Assembly: GCA_963806685.1 (NCBI GenBank)
Contig: CAWDZB010000017.1
Location: forward strand, 186,001-250,000
Direction: 5' to 3'
DNA from: DDH964 sp963806685
GTDB lineage: Bacteria; Desulfobacterota; Desulfuromonadia; Desulfuromonadales; DDH964
Length of the DNA stretch: 64,000 bases
Shown here: positions 33,595 through 43,067 of the stretch, one piece after another
Layout of the letters: each line of letters starts with the position of its first letter
Numbering within the stretch: position 1 is the first letter of the stretch
The notes under the pieces: generated by a model
What the model saw: the letters and a program-made list of their open reading frames with translations, nothing else
Databases searched by the model: none
What the model was told of the DNA's origin: nothing
Program-made: the position numbers and the translations under genes

Positions 33595-36270
33595 TCAATG
33601 CGCCTCGCGCCAGTTCTTTCCGGTGCCGATATCGACCACCAGCGGCACCGACAGCGGCACCGCCCCCTCCATCTCCTCCTTGACCAGACCCTGCACCGCC
33701 ATCAGCTCCCGTTCCGGCACGTCGAAGACCAGTTCGTCGTGGACCTGCAGGACCATTTTCGCCTGCAGCCCTTCTTTGGCCAGCCGCCTGTGGACATTGA
33801 CCATCGCCACCTTGATCAGGTCGGCGGCCGAGCCCTGGATCGGGTAGTTGATGGCGTTGCGCTCGGCGTAACTGCGGATCGCGCCGTTCTTGCTGTGGAT
33901 CTCCGGCACCGCGCAGCGCCGGCCGAGCAGGGTGGTGACGTAGAGCTTCTCCCGCGCCTCCTCCCTCTTGCTCTCCATGAAGGCACGGATGCCGGGATAG
34001 CGGGCGAAATAGTTGTCGATAAAGGCCTGTGCCTCGCGGGTCGGGATGCCGAGGTCCTTGCCGAGGCTGAAGGCGCCCATGCCGTAGATCACCCCGAAGT
34101 TGATGGTCTTGGCCTGGCGGCGCATCTCCGGCGTGACCATCTCCAGAAAAACGCCGAAGACTTCGCTGGCGGTGCGGGCGTGGATGTCCTCGCCGTGAGC
34201 GAAGGCCTCCTTCAGTGCCACCTCCTCGGCGAGATGGGCCAAAAGACGCAGCTCGATCTGCGAGTAGTCGGCGGAAAGCAGCAGGTTCCCCTCCGCCGGG
34301 ACGAAGGCCTCGCGGATGCGCCCCCCCTCCTCGCTGCGGATCGGGATGTTCTGCAGGTTGGGGTCGCTGGAGGAGAGCCGGCCGGTGGCGGTCACCGCCT
34401 GGTTGAAGGAGGTGTGGATGCGGCCGGTCTCGGGGTTGACCAGCTTCGGCAGGGCGTCACAGTAGGTTCCCTTGAGCTTGGAGAGGGAGCGGTGTTCCAG
34501 GAGCCTGGCGGCGATCGGCTGCTCGGCGGCAAGATTTGTGAGCACCTCGACATCCGTCGACCAGCCGGTCTTGGTTTTCCGTCCCCGCGGCAGCTTCAGG
34601 CGCTCGAAGAGGACCTCGCCGAGCTGCTTGGGGGAGGCAACGTTGAAGGGTCCGCCGGCCAGATCAAAGATCTTCTTTTCCAGGGCGGCCAGCTTGCCGG
34701 CCATCTCCCGGGAGAGGTTGCCGAGGAACTCGGCGTCGATGCGCACGCCGGTCCACTCCATGTCGGTCAGAACCTCCATCAGCGGCATTTCGACCTCGTG
34801 GAAGAGCTGCTCCTGGCCGGTCTCCCTAAGCTGCGGTTCGAGCTTCTGCGCCAGGCGCAGGGTGATGTCGGCGTCCTCGGCGGCGTAGACGATCGCCTTT
34901 TCCACCTCGACCTCGGCGAAGCCGATCTGGTTCTTGCCGCTGCCGGTCATCTCCTTGTAGCTGATGGTCTTGTAGCCGAGCAGCTCGGCGGCCAGCGCGT
35001 CCATGCCGTGGGAGCTGGCTGCCGGGTTGGCGAGGTAGGAGGCGAGCATGGTGTCGACGGCGATGCTCTTAACCTCGATCCCGGCGCGACGCAGCACCAG
35101 GGCGTCGTACTTGGCGTTCTGGCCGATCTTGGGCTTATTTGAATCGGTGAAGAGAGGGCGCAGCCGCTCCAGCACCCGCCGCCGGTCAAGCTGGTCGGGA
35201 ACGCCCAGGTAGTAGTGCCCTACCGGGATGTACCAGGCCTCGCCAGGACGCACGGCGAACGAGAGCCCCACCAGATCGGCGCGCACCGCGGTGAGACTGG
35301 TGGTCTCGGTGTCGAAGGCGAAGCGCTCGGCCTGCTCCAGCTCGGCGACCAGCCCATCGAAATCCGCATCATTAAGGACGCCTTTGTACCCCTCGCCGGT
35401 GGCGCGGTCGTCGCTGGAAAACTCCTGCAGCAGCTTGTGGAACTCGAGATCCTTGAACAGGTTGGTCAGCGCCGCGTTGTCCGGTGGGGTGAGCGCGAAG
35501 TTGTCGTAGTCGAGCTCCAGGGGAACATCATCCCTGAGGGTCACCAGCAGTTTCGAGAGACGTGCCTGTTCGGCGTTGTCGCGCAGTTTTTCCTGCAGTT
35601 TCCCCTTGACCTGGTCAAGGCTGGCAAGCAGGTTCTCCACCGAGCCGAACTGTTGGATCAGCTTGACCGCCGTCTTCTCGCCGACGCCGGGGACGCCGGG
35701 GACATTGTCCGAGGCATCGCCTGCCAAGGCCTGAACCTCGATCACCTTGTCCGGGGTACCGCCGAAGCGCCCTGCCACCTCTTGCAGCCCCGAGACCTGA
35801 TCCTTCATGGTATCGAGAAGGCAGATTTTATTCGAGACGATCTGCATCAGGTCCTTGTCGCCGGTGACCACCGTCACCTCCAGCCCCTCGGCGGCGAATT
35901 TCTTCGCCAAAGTGGCGATGATGTCGTCGGCCTCGAACCCCTGCTTCTCGATCGCCGGCATGTTGAAGGCCTTGACCAGCTCCTTGATCACCGGGATCTG
36001 CGGCACCAGGTCCTCGGGCATCTGCGCCCGGTTGGCCTTGTAGTCGGGGTAGAGCTCCTTGCGGAAGGTCGGCCCCTTGGCATCGAAGACTACCGCCAGG
36101 TGGTCGGGGGCCTGCTCGCGCACCACCTTGAGCAGCATGTTGACGAAACCGTAGACCGCGTTAGTCGCCTCCCCCTTGCTGTTGGAGAGGTGGCGAATGG
36201 CGAAGTAGGCGCGGTAGATGTAGCTCGACCCGTCGATCAGGAAGAGGCGTTTGGGCTGCTGGTCGCTCAT
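33595..36270 (-). CDS. polA: DNA polymerase I
   Basis: An 891-residue Pol I with all three domains. The 5'-nuclease (about 1-290) has FLIDGSSYIYRAYFA, VVFDAKGPTFR and AGDASDNVPGVPGVGEKTA. The 3'-5' exonuclease (about 310-490) has the DTETTS motif kept, so proofreading looks intact. The polymerase domain has motif A SADYSQIELR, motif B RRQAKTINFGVIYG and motif C QVHDELVF. It fills gaps in repair and removes RNA primers. The start is ATG 36270 (MSDQQPKRLFLIDG) with GGGAG upstream. An open frame continues through a 7-base repeat array upstream but is not part of the protein. Confidence 0.97.
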   Translation of the reverse strand: MSDQQPKRLFLIDGSSYIYRAYFAIRHLSNSKGEATNAVYGFVNMLLKVVREQAPDHLAVVFDAKGPTFRKELYPDYKANRAQMPEDLVPQIPVIKELVKAFNMPAIEKQGFEADDIIATLAKKFAAEGLEVTVVTGDKDLMQIVSNKICLLDTMKDQVSGLQEVAGRFGGTPDKVIEVQALAGDASDNVPGVPGVGEKTAVKLIQQFGSVENLLASLDQVKGKLQEKLRDNAEQARLSKLLVTLRDDVPLELDYDNFALTPPDNAALTNLFKDLEFHKLLQEFSSDDRATGEGYKGVLNDADFDGLVAELEQAERFAFDTETTSLTAVRADLVGLSFAVRPGEAWYIPVGHYYLGVPDQLDRRRVLERLRPLFTDSNKPKIGQNAKYDALVLRRAGIEVKSIAVDTMLASYLANPAASSHGMDALAAELLGYKTISYKEMTGSGKNQIGFAEVEVEKAIVYAAEDADITLRLAQKLEPQLRETGQEQLFHEVEMPLMEVLTDMEWTGVRIDAEFLGNLSREMAGKLAALEKKIFDLAGGPFNVASPKQLGEVLFERLKLPRGRKTKTGWSTDVEVLTNLAAEQPIAARLLEHRSLSKLKGTYCDALPKLVNPETGRIHTSFNQAVTATGRLSSSDPNLQNIPIRSEEGGRIREAFVPAEGNLLLSADYSQIELRLLAHLAEEVALKEAFAHGEDIHARTASEVFGVFLEMVTPEMRRQAKTINFGVIYGMGAFSLGKDLGIPTREAQAFIDNYFARYPGIRAFMESKREEAREKLYVTTLLGRRCAVPEIHSKNGAIRSYAERNAINYPIQGSAADLIKVAMVNVHRRLAKEGLQAKMVLQVHDELVFDVPERELMAVQGLVKEEMEGAVPLSVPLVVDIGTGKNWREAH

Positions 36271-36289
36271 GGGTCTCCCGGGTGTTATA

Positions 36290-36397
36290 TGATAGCTGAT
36301 AGCTGATAGCTGATAGCTGATAGCTGATAGCTGATAGCTGATAGCTGATAGCTGATAGCTGATAGCTGATAGCTGATAGCTGATAGCTGATAGCTGA
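36290..36397. repeat. Tandem array of about 15 copies of a 7-base unit
   Basis: GATAGCT (AGCTATC on the polA strand) is repeated about 15 times without visible variation, starting 20 bases before the polA start codon. It spans the place where the polA promoter or leader must be. The remaining 36398-36645 up to gspC has no recognisable feature. Confidence 0.95.
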
Positions 36398-36645
36398 CGA
36401 ATTATTTCACAGGATGGTGGAAATACCAAGGGTTGCAGCTAACCTTCCGGTCCATGGCGGGTATTGCCGCGCGGGCAACGCCACCGCTGCGAAACCGGCG
36501 GCGACGAGGAGCGGCTCGCGTGCCATCAGGAATCAATCCGGACCACCGGCAAACTCCGAAGGAAGGCCTTGCAAACCACCGGCATTCCACCTATCCTTAT
36601 GCTTTCTGTCAATTTCCCGTTCCGGCAACTTCCGGAGTTCCCCCG

Positions 36646-37548
36646 ATGCTCGCTGTCCTGCACAAATATCTTCCCGGCTTGGTCCTGTTCCTTGCCGGGC
36701 TGACCGGACTGGCCCTGGCCAGTCTGGTTATGAGCGTGGCATCCCTGGCCCTGGCTCCCCGGCCGGCCGCCGCCCGACCCTCGGCCCGCCCTACCCTTCC
36801 TGTTCCGGTCAAAACCCGTCTCGGCGATTACGAGGTCATCCTGCAGCGGAACATCTTCGACTCGACCGGCCAGGGGCGGGAAACACTCCTGGGAATTTCG
36901 GCGGAGGAAAATTCTGCCGCCAAGACCGCGGCCAGCAATCGGCAGGACCTGGCCCTGGTCGGCACCATCGCCGACCGGAAGCACTCCCTGGCCCTGCTGA
37001 CGGTTGCCAAGGAACCACGGGTACTGCACCTCGACGAAGAGCTCCCCGGTGGCGGGACGCTGGTTGCGGTCCGGCGCAATGAAGCCGATATCCGCTTTGC
37101 CGACAGCACCCAGGTAACACTCAAGATTCCCCGCGAAGGGGCTGGCGGACCGGTCGCCGGAAGTCCGCCGAGCCAGCCTTCGGCCGCAGCTTCGGCCAGC
37201 GGCCAATATCAGGTTAAAGATCTTGGCGGCAATCGCTTTGTCATTGCACGTGCCGAGGTCGAAAAGGCCCGCACCAACATCGGCGAACTGCTGAAACAGG
37301 CGCGAATGGAACCGAATATCGTTAACGGGCAAACCAACGGCTTCGTTGTCAAGATGATCCAGCGAACTTCGCTGCTCGGCCAGCTCGGCCTGCAGGTTGG
37401 CGATGTGGTTACCAAGGTGAATGGCATCGATCTCAACAGCCCGGAAAAAGCCCTGCAGGTATTTCAGCAACTGCGGGAGGCACGCCGCCTGAGCGTCGAC
37501 TTGATGCGCGGCGGCCAGCCCCTTTCATTGCAGTACCAAGTCAATTAG
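36646..37548 (+). CDS. gspC: Type II secretion inner-membrane protein GspC
   Basis: A 300-residue GspC: N-terminal membrane helix (about 9-36), Pro-rich linker, HR domain (about 60-170, YEVILQRNIFDSTGQ and LVGTIADRKHSLALL) that contacts the secretin, and a C-terminal PDZ domain (about 215-300, LGLQVGDVVTKVNGIDLNS). GGAG lies nine bases before ATG 36646; an upstream in-frame extension to 36433 has no family similarity. First gene of the gspC-N operon. Confidence 0.92.
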   Translation: MLAVLHKYLPGLVLFLAGLTGLALASLVMSVASLALAPRPAAARPSARPTLPVPVKTRLGDYEVILQRNIFDSTGQGRETLLGISAEENSAAKTAASNRQDLALVGTIADRKHSLALLTVAKEPRVLHLDEELPGGGTLVAVRRNEADIRFADSTQVTLKIPREGAGGPVAGSPPSQPSAAASASGQYQVKDLGGNRFVIARAEVEKARTNIGELLKQARMEPNIVNGQTNGFVVKMIQRTSLLGQLGLQVGDVVTKVNGIDLNSPEKALQVFQQLREARRLSVDLMRGGQPLSLQYQVN

Positions 37549-37559
37549 GAGGATACCCG

Positions 37560-39623
37560 GTGACTCGCTATCGTCGCATGTGGCCCAGTCTGTTGTTGCT
37601 GCTGTGTCTTGTTTTGCCTCATCCGGCAGGAGCTCAACCTTCGGCGAAGGAGGGGGTTTCCCTCGATTTCAAGGATGTGGAGCTGACCGACCTGGTGCAG
37701 ACGGTAAGCGAACTCACCGGGCGCAACTTTGTCTACGATGACACCGTGCGCGGCAAAGTGACGATTATCTCTCCCAAGCGGCTGTCGCTGGATGAAGCCT
37801 ACCAGCTATTTCTGACCGTCCTCAACGTCAAGGGATACACGGTTGTCAAGGCCGGCAAGACCAACAAAATCGTAATGGTCAAGGACGCCAAGGAAAACAA
37901 CGTGCCAACGGTCTTCGATGGGGGCCGGCAACGAAGCGGCGACCAGTTCATCACCCGGCTGGTGCCGCTGCAGAATGTCGACGCCAATGTGCTGGTGGCG
38001 AGCGTTCTCACCCCCCTGATCCCCAAGACCAGCAGCATTGTCGCCTATCCCCCCTCCAACACCCTGATCATCACCGACACCGCGGCGAACGTCGAACGAC
38101 TGGTGCAGATCATTCGCGAACTCGACGTCACCAGCCCCCCCGACCAGATGGAGATCATTCCTCTCCAGTTCGCCAGCGCCGAGGATGTCGCGAAGATCTG
38201 CAATCAGATTCTCGCCCAGACCGCGGCCACACCACGGCGGGGACGGGCGGCGATCGCCCAGACGGCCGGCACGCCGATCAAGATCATCCCCTATGAGCGG
38301 ACCAACAAGCTGGTGGTGATGGCCAGCAGGGAGGACATGGAGACGATCAAGAGCATCCTCGGTCAGCTCGACCAGAAAGCGGAGGGCGAACGCTCGCACA
38401 TCAACGTCTATTACCTGGAGAACGCCGACGCGGAAACCCTGGCCAAGACGCTCAACGAGATACTCACCGGCATCAAGGCCCAGACCACCAAGGGTCGGCC
38501 GGCCACCGCCCCGGCCGTGGCGCAAAATACGCCGCTGGCCAACGAGCCGGTGACCATCACCGCCGACAAGCCGACCAACGCCCTGATCATCAATTCCAAC
38601 CCGGAAGACTACGAGGTCATCCGGGGAATCATCAAGCAGCTCGACATCAAGCGCAAGCAGGTCTACGTCGAGGCACTGATCCTCGAGCTGTCGATGGACG
38701 CCACCCAGCGCCTCGGCGCCTCACTGCAGGGGGCGGTCGGCTTCAATGGCAACAGCGCCGCCTTCGGCACCAGCAATTTCAACACCGGTCCGGTCGGTAT
38801 CGGCAGCGTGGCCAGCGGCTCGCTGCTCACCCAGGCGATCGACGGCATCCTGCTGGGCGGGTTCTTCGACCCGATCACCGTCACCAGTCCCGATGGAACC
38901 ACCCTCACCGTACCGGCCCTCTCGGCCCTGATCGACGCCGCCAAAACCGACACCGACATCAACATCCTCTCCGCGCCCCGCCTGCTGACCTCGGACAACG
39001 AGGAGGCAGAAATCATCGTCGGCCAGAACGTGCCGATCATCACCTCGCGGCTGACCGGCGCCACCAGCGCCACCGATGCCACCAGCCTGGCGCAGAGTGT
39101 CACCATCGAGCGCAAGGACGTGGCCCTGACCCTGAAGCTGACGCCGCAGATCACCGAGGGGAATCTGGTACGCCTCAACGTCATGCAGGAGCTGACCGAC
39201 ATCGCCCAGACGAGTGTCGGTTCTGTCGACCAGGTCGGGCCGACCCTGACCAAGCGCTCCATCCAGAACACCGTCGTCGCCGAGGATGGCCGCACCATCG
39301 TCCTCGGCGGCCTGATCGGCAACAACGTCCAGAACAGCATCACCAAGGTCCCCCTGCTCGGCGACATCCCGGGGCTCGGCTGGCTGTTCAAGCGCAAGAG
39401 TACCACCACCAAGAAGACCAACCTGCTGGTCTTCATCACCCCCCACGTGATCCACGACGCCGACGATCTGGCCAACGTGACGCGCCAAAGCCGCAATGCC
39501 ATGGACGATTTCCAGAAGCGCGGCGTCACTCCCGGCTGGCAGATCGACTTGCCTCCCGCCAAACAACCTGCCGCACCGGTGCCGCCTGCGGCGGAGCCGG
39601 CCGGGGATTCGACGGGGAATTAG
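37560..39623 (+). CDS. gspD: Type II secretin GspD
   Basis: A 687-residue outer-membrane secretin: signal peptide (1-25, PAGA-QP), N0 domain (about 30-105, VSLDFKDVELTDLVQTVSEL), N1-N3 modules (about 120-390, with YPPSNTLIITDTAANVERL), the secretin core (about 400-640; LVFITPHVIHD near the end) and a Pro/Ala-rich tail. GTG start with AGGAGG directly upstream. It forms the multimeric gate through which folded proteins leave the periplasm. No separate pilotin gene is seen nearby. Confidence 0.95.
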   Translation: MTRYRRMWPSLLLLLCLVLPHPAGAQPSAKEGVSLDFKDVELTDLVQTVSELTGRNFVYDDTVRGKVTIISPKRLSLDEAYQLFLTVLNVKGYTVVKAGKTNKIVMVKDAKENNVPTVFDGGRQRSGDQFITRLVPLQNVDANVLVASVLTPLIPKTSSIVAYPPSNTLIITDTAANVERLVQIIRELDVTSPPDQMEIIPLQFASAEDVAKICNQILAQTAATPRRGRAAIAQTAGTPIKIIPYERTNKLVVMASREDMETIKSILGQLDQKAEGERSHINVYYLENADAETLAKTLNEILTGIKAQTTKGRPATAPAVAQNTPLANEPVTITADKPTNALIINSNPEDYEVIRGIIKQLDIKRKQVYVEALILELSMDATQRLGASLQGAVGFNGNSAAFGTSNFNTGPVGIGSVASGSLLTQAIDGILLGGFFDPITVTSPDGTTLTVPALSALIDAAKTDTDINILSAPRLLTSDNEEAEIIVGQNVPIITSRLTGATSATDATSLAQSVTIERKDVALTLKLTPQITEGNLVRLNVMQELTDIAQTSVGSVDQVGPTLTKRSIQNTVVAEDGRTIVLGGLIGNNVQNSITKVPLLGDIPGLGWLFKRKSTTTKKTNLLVFITPHVIHDADDLANVTRQSRNAMDDFQKRGVTPGWQIDLPPAKQPAAPVPPAAEPAGDSTGN

Positions 39624-39627
39624 ACGG

Positions 39628-41322
39628 ATGGCCTGGCGACTGCTCGGGGAAATACTACGCGAGGACTTCAAGGTTCCCGGCGCCCAGATCGAGGCGGCCC
39701 TGGCCCTGCAGGGGGAGGACCAGCGGCGGCTGGGGCAGATCCTGATCGGCCGCAAGGCGCTCGACAGCAAGGACCTGGCCGCCGCCCTGGCTACCCAGCA
39801 GGGGCTGGAGTTCCTGGCCACGCTCCCCGACCAGGTCGATCCGGAGTTGCTCGAACTGGTCCCCATCGGCTTCGCCAAAGACTACCGGGTCATGCCCCTG
39901 GAGCGCGGCGACGGCCGGCTGCGCATCGCCCTGGCCGATCCCGGCGACAGCCGCGCCATCAACGACCTGGCGGTCCTGATCGGCGAGCGCATCGAGGTGG
40001 TGGTGGCCCCCTCGGAGGAGATCCTCACCGCCATCAACCGCGCTTTCGAGCGCCAGACCGGCGAGGCTCGGGAGATGGTCGAGGAGATTGGCGGCGAAAC
40101 CGGCGGCGACCTGGCGACCAGCTTCGAGCCCCAGGACCTGATCGATGTCTCCGACGAGGCGCCGATCATCCGCTTCGTCAACAGCCTGATCACCCAAGGG
40201 TACAAGGAACGGGCCAGCGACATCCACCTCGAGCCCTTCGAGGGGGAGATGATCGTCCGCTACCGGATCGACGGTATCCTCTACGAGGTGCTGCGGCCGC
40301 CGCACAAGGCCCAGGCGAGCATCACCTCGCGCCTGAAGATCATGGCCGGCCTCAATATCGCCGAGAAGCGCCTCCCCCAGGACGGCCGCTTCCGGGTGCG
40401 TATCGCCGGCAAGGATGTCGACGTGCGCGTCTCGACCCTGCCGACCGCCTTCGGCGAGCGGGTGGTGCTGCGCCTGCTCGACAAGGCCTCCAACGTTCTC
40501 GCCCTGGAAGATATCGGCATGGACGCGGACATGCTGCGCCAGGTCGGCGGCATGATCCACAAGAGCCACGGCATCTTCCTGGTTACCGGCCCGACCGGTT
40601 CGGGCAAGACCACCACCCTCTATGCGGCCCTCTCCCGGCTCAACAGCCGGGAGAAGAACATCATCACCGTCGAGGACCCGATCGAGTACCAACTCGCCGG
40701 CGTCGGCCAGATCCAGGTCAATCCGAAGATCAACCTGACCTTCGCCGCCGGGCTGCGCTCGATCTTGCGCCAGGACCCGGACATCATCATGGTCGGCGAG
40801 ATCCGCGACGGCGAGACCGCCGAGATCGCCGTGCAGTCGGCGCTGACCGGGCACATGGTCTTTTCCACCCTGCACACCAACGACGCAGCCGGCGCCCTGA
40901 CCCGCCTGGTGGAGATGGGGATCGAGCCGTTCCTGGCCGCCTCTTCGATCGTCGGCATTCTCGCCCAGCGCCTGGTGCGCACCATCTGCCCCAACTGCAA
41001 GGAAGCCTATCAGCCGACCCCCCAACTGCTGGAGGAAATGGGTCTGGGCCGGTCCCTGCCGCCCGGCGCCGAGCTGTTCCGCGGCCGTGGCTGCGAAAAG
41101 TGCATGGACATCGGTTACCGGGGGCGCTGCGGCATTTACGAACTGCTCCCCGTCGACGAGCAGGTGCGCGACCTGCTGCTGCAGAACAAGGACGCCGGCA
41201 GCATCAAGACCGCGGCGGTGAAGAAGGGGATGCGCACCCTGCGCGACGCCGGGCTGGCCATGGCCCTGGCCGGGATGACCACCATCGAGGAAGTCCTGCG
41301 CGTAACCCAGGAAGAGGCCTGA
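39628..41322 (+). CDS. gspE: Type II secretion ATPase GspE
   Basis: A 564-residue secretion ATPase: N1/N2 domains (about 1-150), then the RecA-like motor with Walker A GPTGSGKTTT (about 323), Asp box, Walker B with IIMVGEIRDGETAE, His box GHMVFSTLHTNDA, and the tetracysteine CPNC...CEKC zinc element (about 454-490). It powers pseudopilus assembly from the cytosol through GspL and GspF. It starts four bases after gspD. Confidence 0.96.
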   Translation: MAWRLLGEILREDFKVPGAQIEAALALQGEDQRRLGQILIGRKALDSKDLAAALATQQGLEFLATLPDQVDPELLELVPIGFAKDYRVMPLERGDGRLRIALADPGDSRAINDLAVLIGERIEVVVAPSEEILTAINRAFERQTGEAREMVEEIGGETGGDLATSFEPQDLIDVSDEAPIIRFVNSLITQGYKERASDIHLEPFEGEMIVRYRIDGILYEVLRPPHKAQASITSRLKIMAGLNIAEKRLPQDGRFRVRIAGKDVDVRVSTLPTAFGERVVLRLLDKASNVLALEDIGMDADMLRQVGGMIHKSHGIFLVTGPTGSGKTTTLYAALSRLNSREKNIITVEDPIEYQLAGVGQIQVNPKINLTFAAGLRSILRQDPDIIMVGEIRDGETAEIAVQSALTGHMVFSTLHTNDAAGALTRLVEMGIEPFLAASSIVGILAQRLVRTICPNCKEAYQPTPQLLEEMGLGRSLPPGAELFRGRGCEKCMDIGYRGRCGIYELLPVDEQVRDLLLQNKDAGSIKTAAVKKGMRTLRDAGLAMALAGMTTIEEVLRVTQEEA

Positions 41323-41335
41323 CCAGGGGATCCCG

Positions 41336-42553
41336 ATGCCGCTTTTTGACTACACCGGCTTCGACGCCGCCGGCAAAAAGGCCTCCGGGACGGTCGAGGC
41401 GGGCGGCCGGCGCGCCGCCATCGCCCGCCTCCACGAGCAGGGGGTCTATCCCACCGAGCTGCGCGAGGAACGGCAGGAGAAAGGGGGGGGCAAGCGTCTG
41501 GCCCTCTCCTTCGGGCGCCGGGTTGCGCCTCTGGAGCTGGCCTCCGCCACCCGCCAGCTGTCGACCCTGCTCGCCGCCGGGCTGACCCTCGATGAAACCC
41601 TGGCGACGGTGGCTGACCAGCTCGAGCGGCCCCAGCTGCAGCGGGTTCTTGGCCGGGTGCGCAGCGCGGTGGTCCAGGGGGAAGCCCTGCACGCAGCCCT
41701 GGCGGCGCACGCGGCGATCTTCCCGCCCCTCTACATCAACATGGTCCAGGTTGGCGAGAACAGCGGCACCCTCGATGCCGCGCTCTCCCGGCTCGCTGAC
41801 TTTCTCGAGGACCAGGTGCGTCTGCGCGCCCGCATCCGCGCCGCCATGGCCTACCCGCTGCTGATGGCGGTGGTCGGCGTCGGGGTGCTCTTCTTCCTGC
41901 TGACCTTCGTGGTCCCCAAGGTGACGCGGATGCTCACCGACCTCGGCCAGGCGTTGCCGCTGCCGACCCAGCTGCTGATTGCCCTCAGCGGTTTTCTTGC
42001 CCAGTGGTGGTGGCTGTTGCTGCTGCTGGCCGCGGCCGGCCTGCTGCTGCTCGACCGCTACCGCCGCACCCCCGCCGGACGCCTGCGGCTCGATCGCCTC
42101 GCCCTGCGCCTGCCGCTCTTCGGCCGTCTCAACCTGCTGCTCGCCACTGCGCGGTTCAGCCGCACCCTGGCGACCCTGCTGGCCAGCGGCGTGCCGTTGC
42201 TCAAGGCCCTTGAAATCGCCCGCAACCTGCTGCAGAACCAGGTCCTGGCTGAGGCGATCGCCGCCACCATCGACGCCGTCCGCGAGGGGGAATCGCTCGC
42301 GACTCCCCTCAAGCGCAGCGGCGTCTTCCCGCCGATGGTCGCCCAGATGGCGGCGATCGGCGAGCGCAGCGGGGAGCTGGAAGGAATGCTGCTGCGGGTA
42401 GCGGACGCCTTCGACCACCAGGTGGAAATGGCGATCGGCGGCCTCCTCTCGCTCCTCGAGCCGTTGATGATCCTGATCATGGGCAGCGTCGTTGGTTTCA
42501 TCGTCATGGCCATCCTGCTGCCAATCTTCCAGGCCAGCGAGGGGATGGGTTAA
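41336..42553 (+). CDS. gspF: Type II secretion platform protein GspF
   Basis: A 405-residue inner-membrane platform protein with two T2SSF domains (about 70-195 and 275-395) and three membrane helices (near 170-190, 220-240 and 375-395). Typical segments are MPLFDYTGFDAAGKKASGTVEA at the N terminus and FPPLYINMVQVGENSGTLD. GspE rotates or deforms this protein to build the pseudopilus. It follows gspE by 14 bases. Confidence 0.95.
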   Translation: MPLFDYTGFDAAGKKASGTVEAGGRRAAIARLHEQGVYPTELREERQEKGGGKRLALSFGRRVAPLELASATRQLSTLLAAGLTLDETLATVADQLERPQLQRVLGRVRSAVVQGEALHAALAAHAAIFPPLYINMVQVGENSGTLDAALSRLADFLEDQVRLRARIRAAMAYPLLMAVVGVGVLFFLLTFVVPKVTRMLTDLGQALPLPTQLLIALSGFLAQWWWLLLLLAAAGLLLLDRYRRTPAGRLRLDRLALRLPLFGRLNLLLATARFSRTLATLLASGVPLLKALEIARNLLQNQVLAEAIAATIDAVREGESLATPLKRSGVFPPMVAQMAAIGERSGELEGMLLRVADAFDHQVEMAIGGLLSLLEPLMILIMGSVVGFIVMAILLPIFQASEGMG

Positions 42554-42560
42554 AAAACAG

Positions 42561-42588
42561 GACTCAGAACCCGGGACAAAAGTCCCGA
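42561..42588. repeat. Heptamer mosaic repeat inside the gsp operon
   Basis: Units GACTCAG, AACCCGG, GACAAAA and GTCCCGA lie in the 63-base gspF-gspG gap, the only large gap in the operon. The first two units nearly repeat those at 31456-31469. The inner GTCCCGA also allows a small hairpin with CGGGAC. Confidence 0.6.
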
Positions 42589-42616
42589 CACCTTAATATT
42601 ACGGAGGAATTGGTAA

Positions 42617-43063
42617 ATGGAACGGAAACGGCAGATTCTCACGAACAACCGCGGCTTCACCCTGATCGAGATCATGGTAGTGGTGGTCATCCTCGGCATC
42701 CTTGCCGCGATCGTCGTCCCCCGGCTCCTCAGCCGCCCGGACGAGGCCCGGGTGACCAAGGCCAAGACCGACATCAAGGGGCTGGAGTCCTCCCTCGGCC
42801 TGTTCAAGCTCGACAACGGCTTCTATCCCACCACCGAGCAGGGACTGCGGGCCCTGGTCGAAAAGCCCACGGTCGGGCGGATTCCGACCAAGTTCCCGGA
42901 CGGCGGCTATCTGAAGAAGGTCCCGCAGGACCCCTGGGGACATGATTACGTCTACCTTTCGCCGGGCGTCCATGACGACTACGACCTGCTTTCCTACGGC
43001 GCCGACGGTGAACCGGGCGGCGACGGCTACAACGCCGACATTCAGAACTGGGATATGGAGTAG
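42617..43063 (+). CDS. gspG: Major pseudopilin GspG
   Basis: A 148-residue major pseudopilin: short leader cleaved at NNRG-FTLIE, a hydrophobic helix (IMVVVVILGILAAIVVPRL) and a globular part with the calcium-binding C-terminal loop (YDLLSYGADGEPGGDGYN). It polymerises into the pseudopilus after processing by a prepilin peptidase, which is not encoded in this window. GGAGG precedes the ATG. Confidence 0.97.
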   Translation: MERKRQILTNNRGFTLIEIMVVVVILGILAAIVVPRLLSRPDEARVTKAKTDIKGLESSLGLFKLDNGFYPTTEQGLRALVEKPTVGRIPTKFPDGGYLKKVPQDPWGHDYVYLSPGVHDDYDLLSYGADGEPGGDGYNADIQNWDME

Positions 43064-43067
43064 TTCC

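Noticed and set aside
36290..36397. CRISPR array
   Set aside because: The unit is 7 bases without spacers, and no cas genes are present.
36290..36429. N-terminal extension of polA made of repeated QLSAISY heptapeptides
   Set aside because: It is only the translation of the 7-base array; Pol I homology and a GGGAG site begin at 36270.
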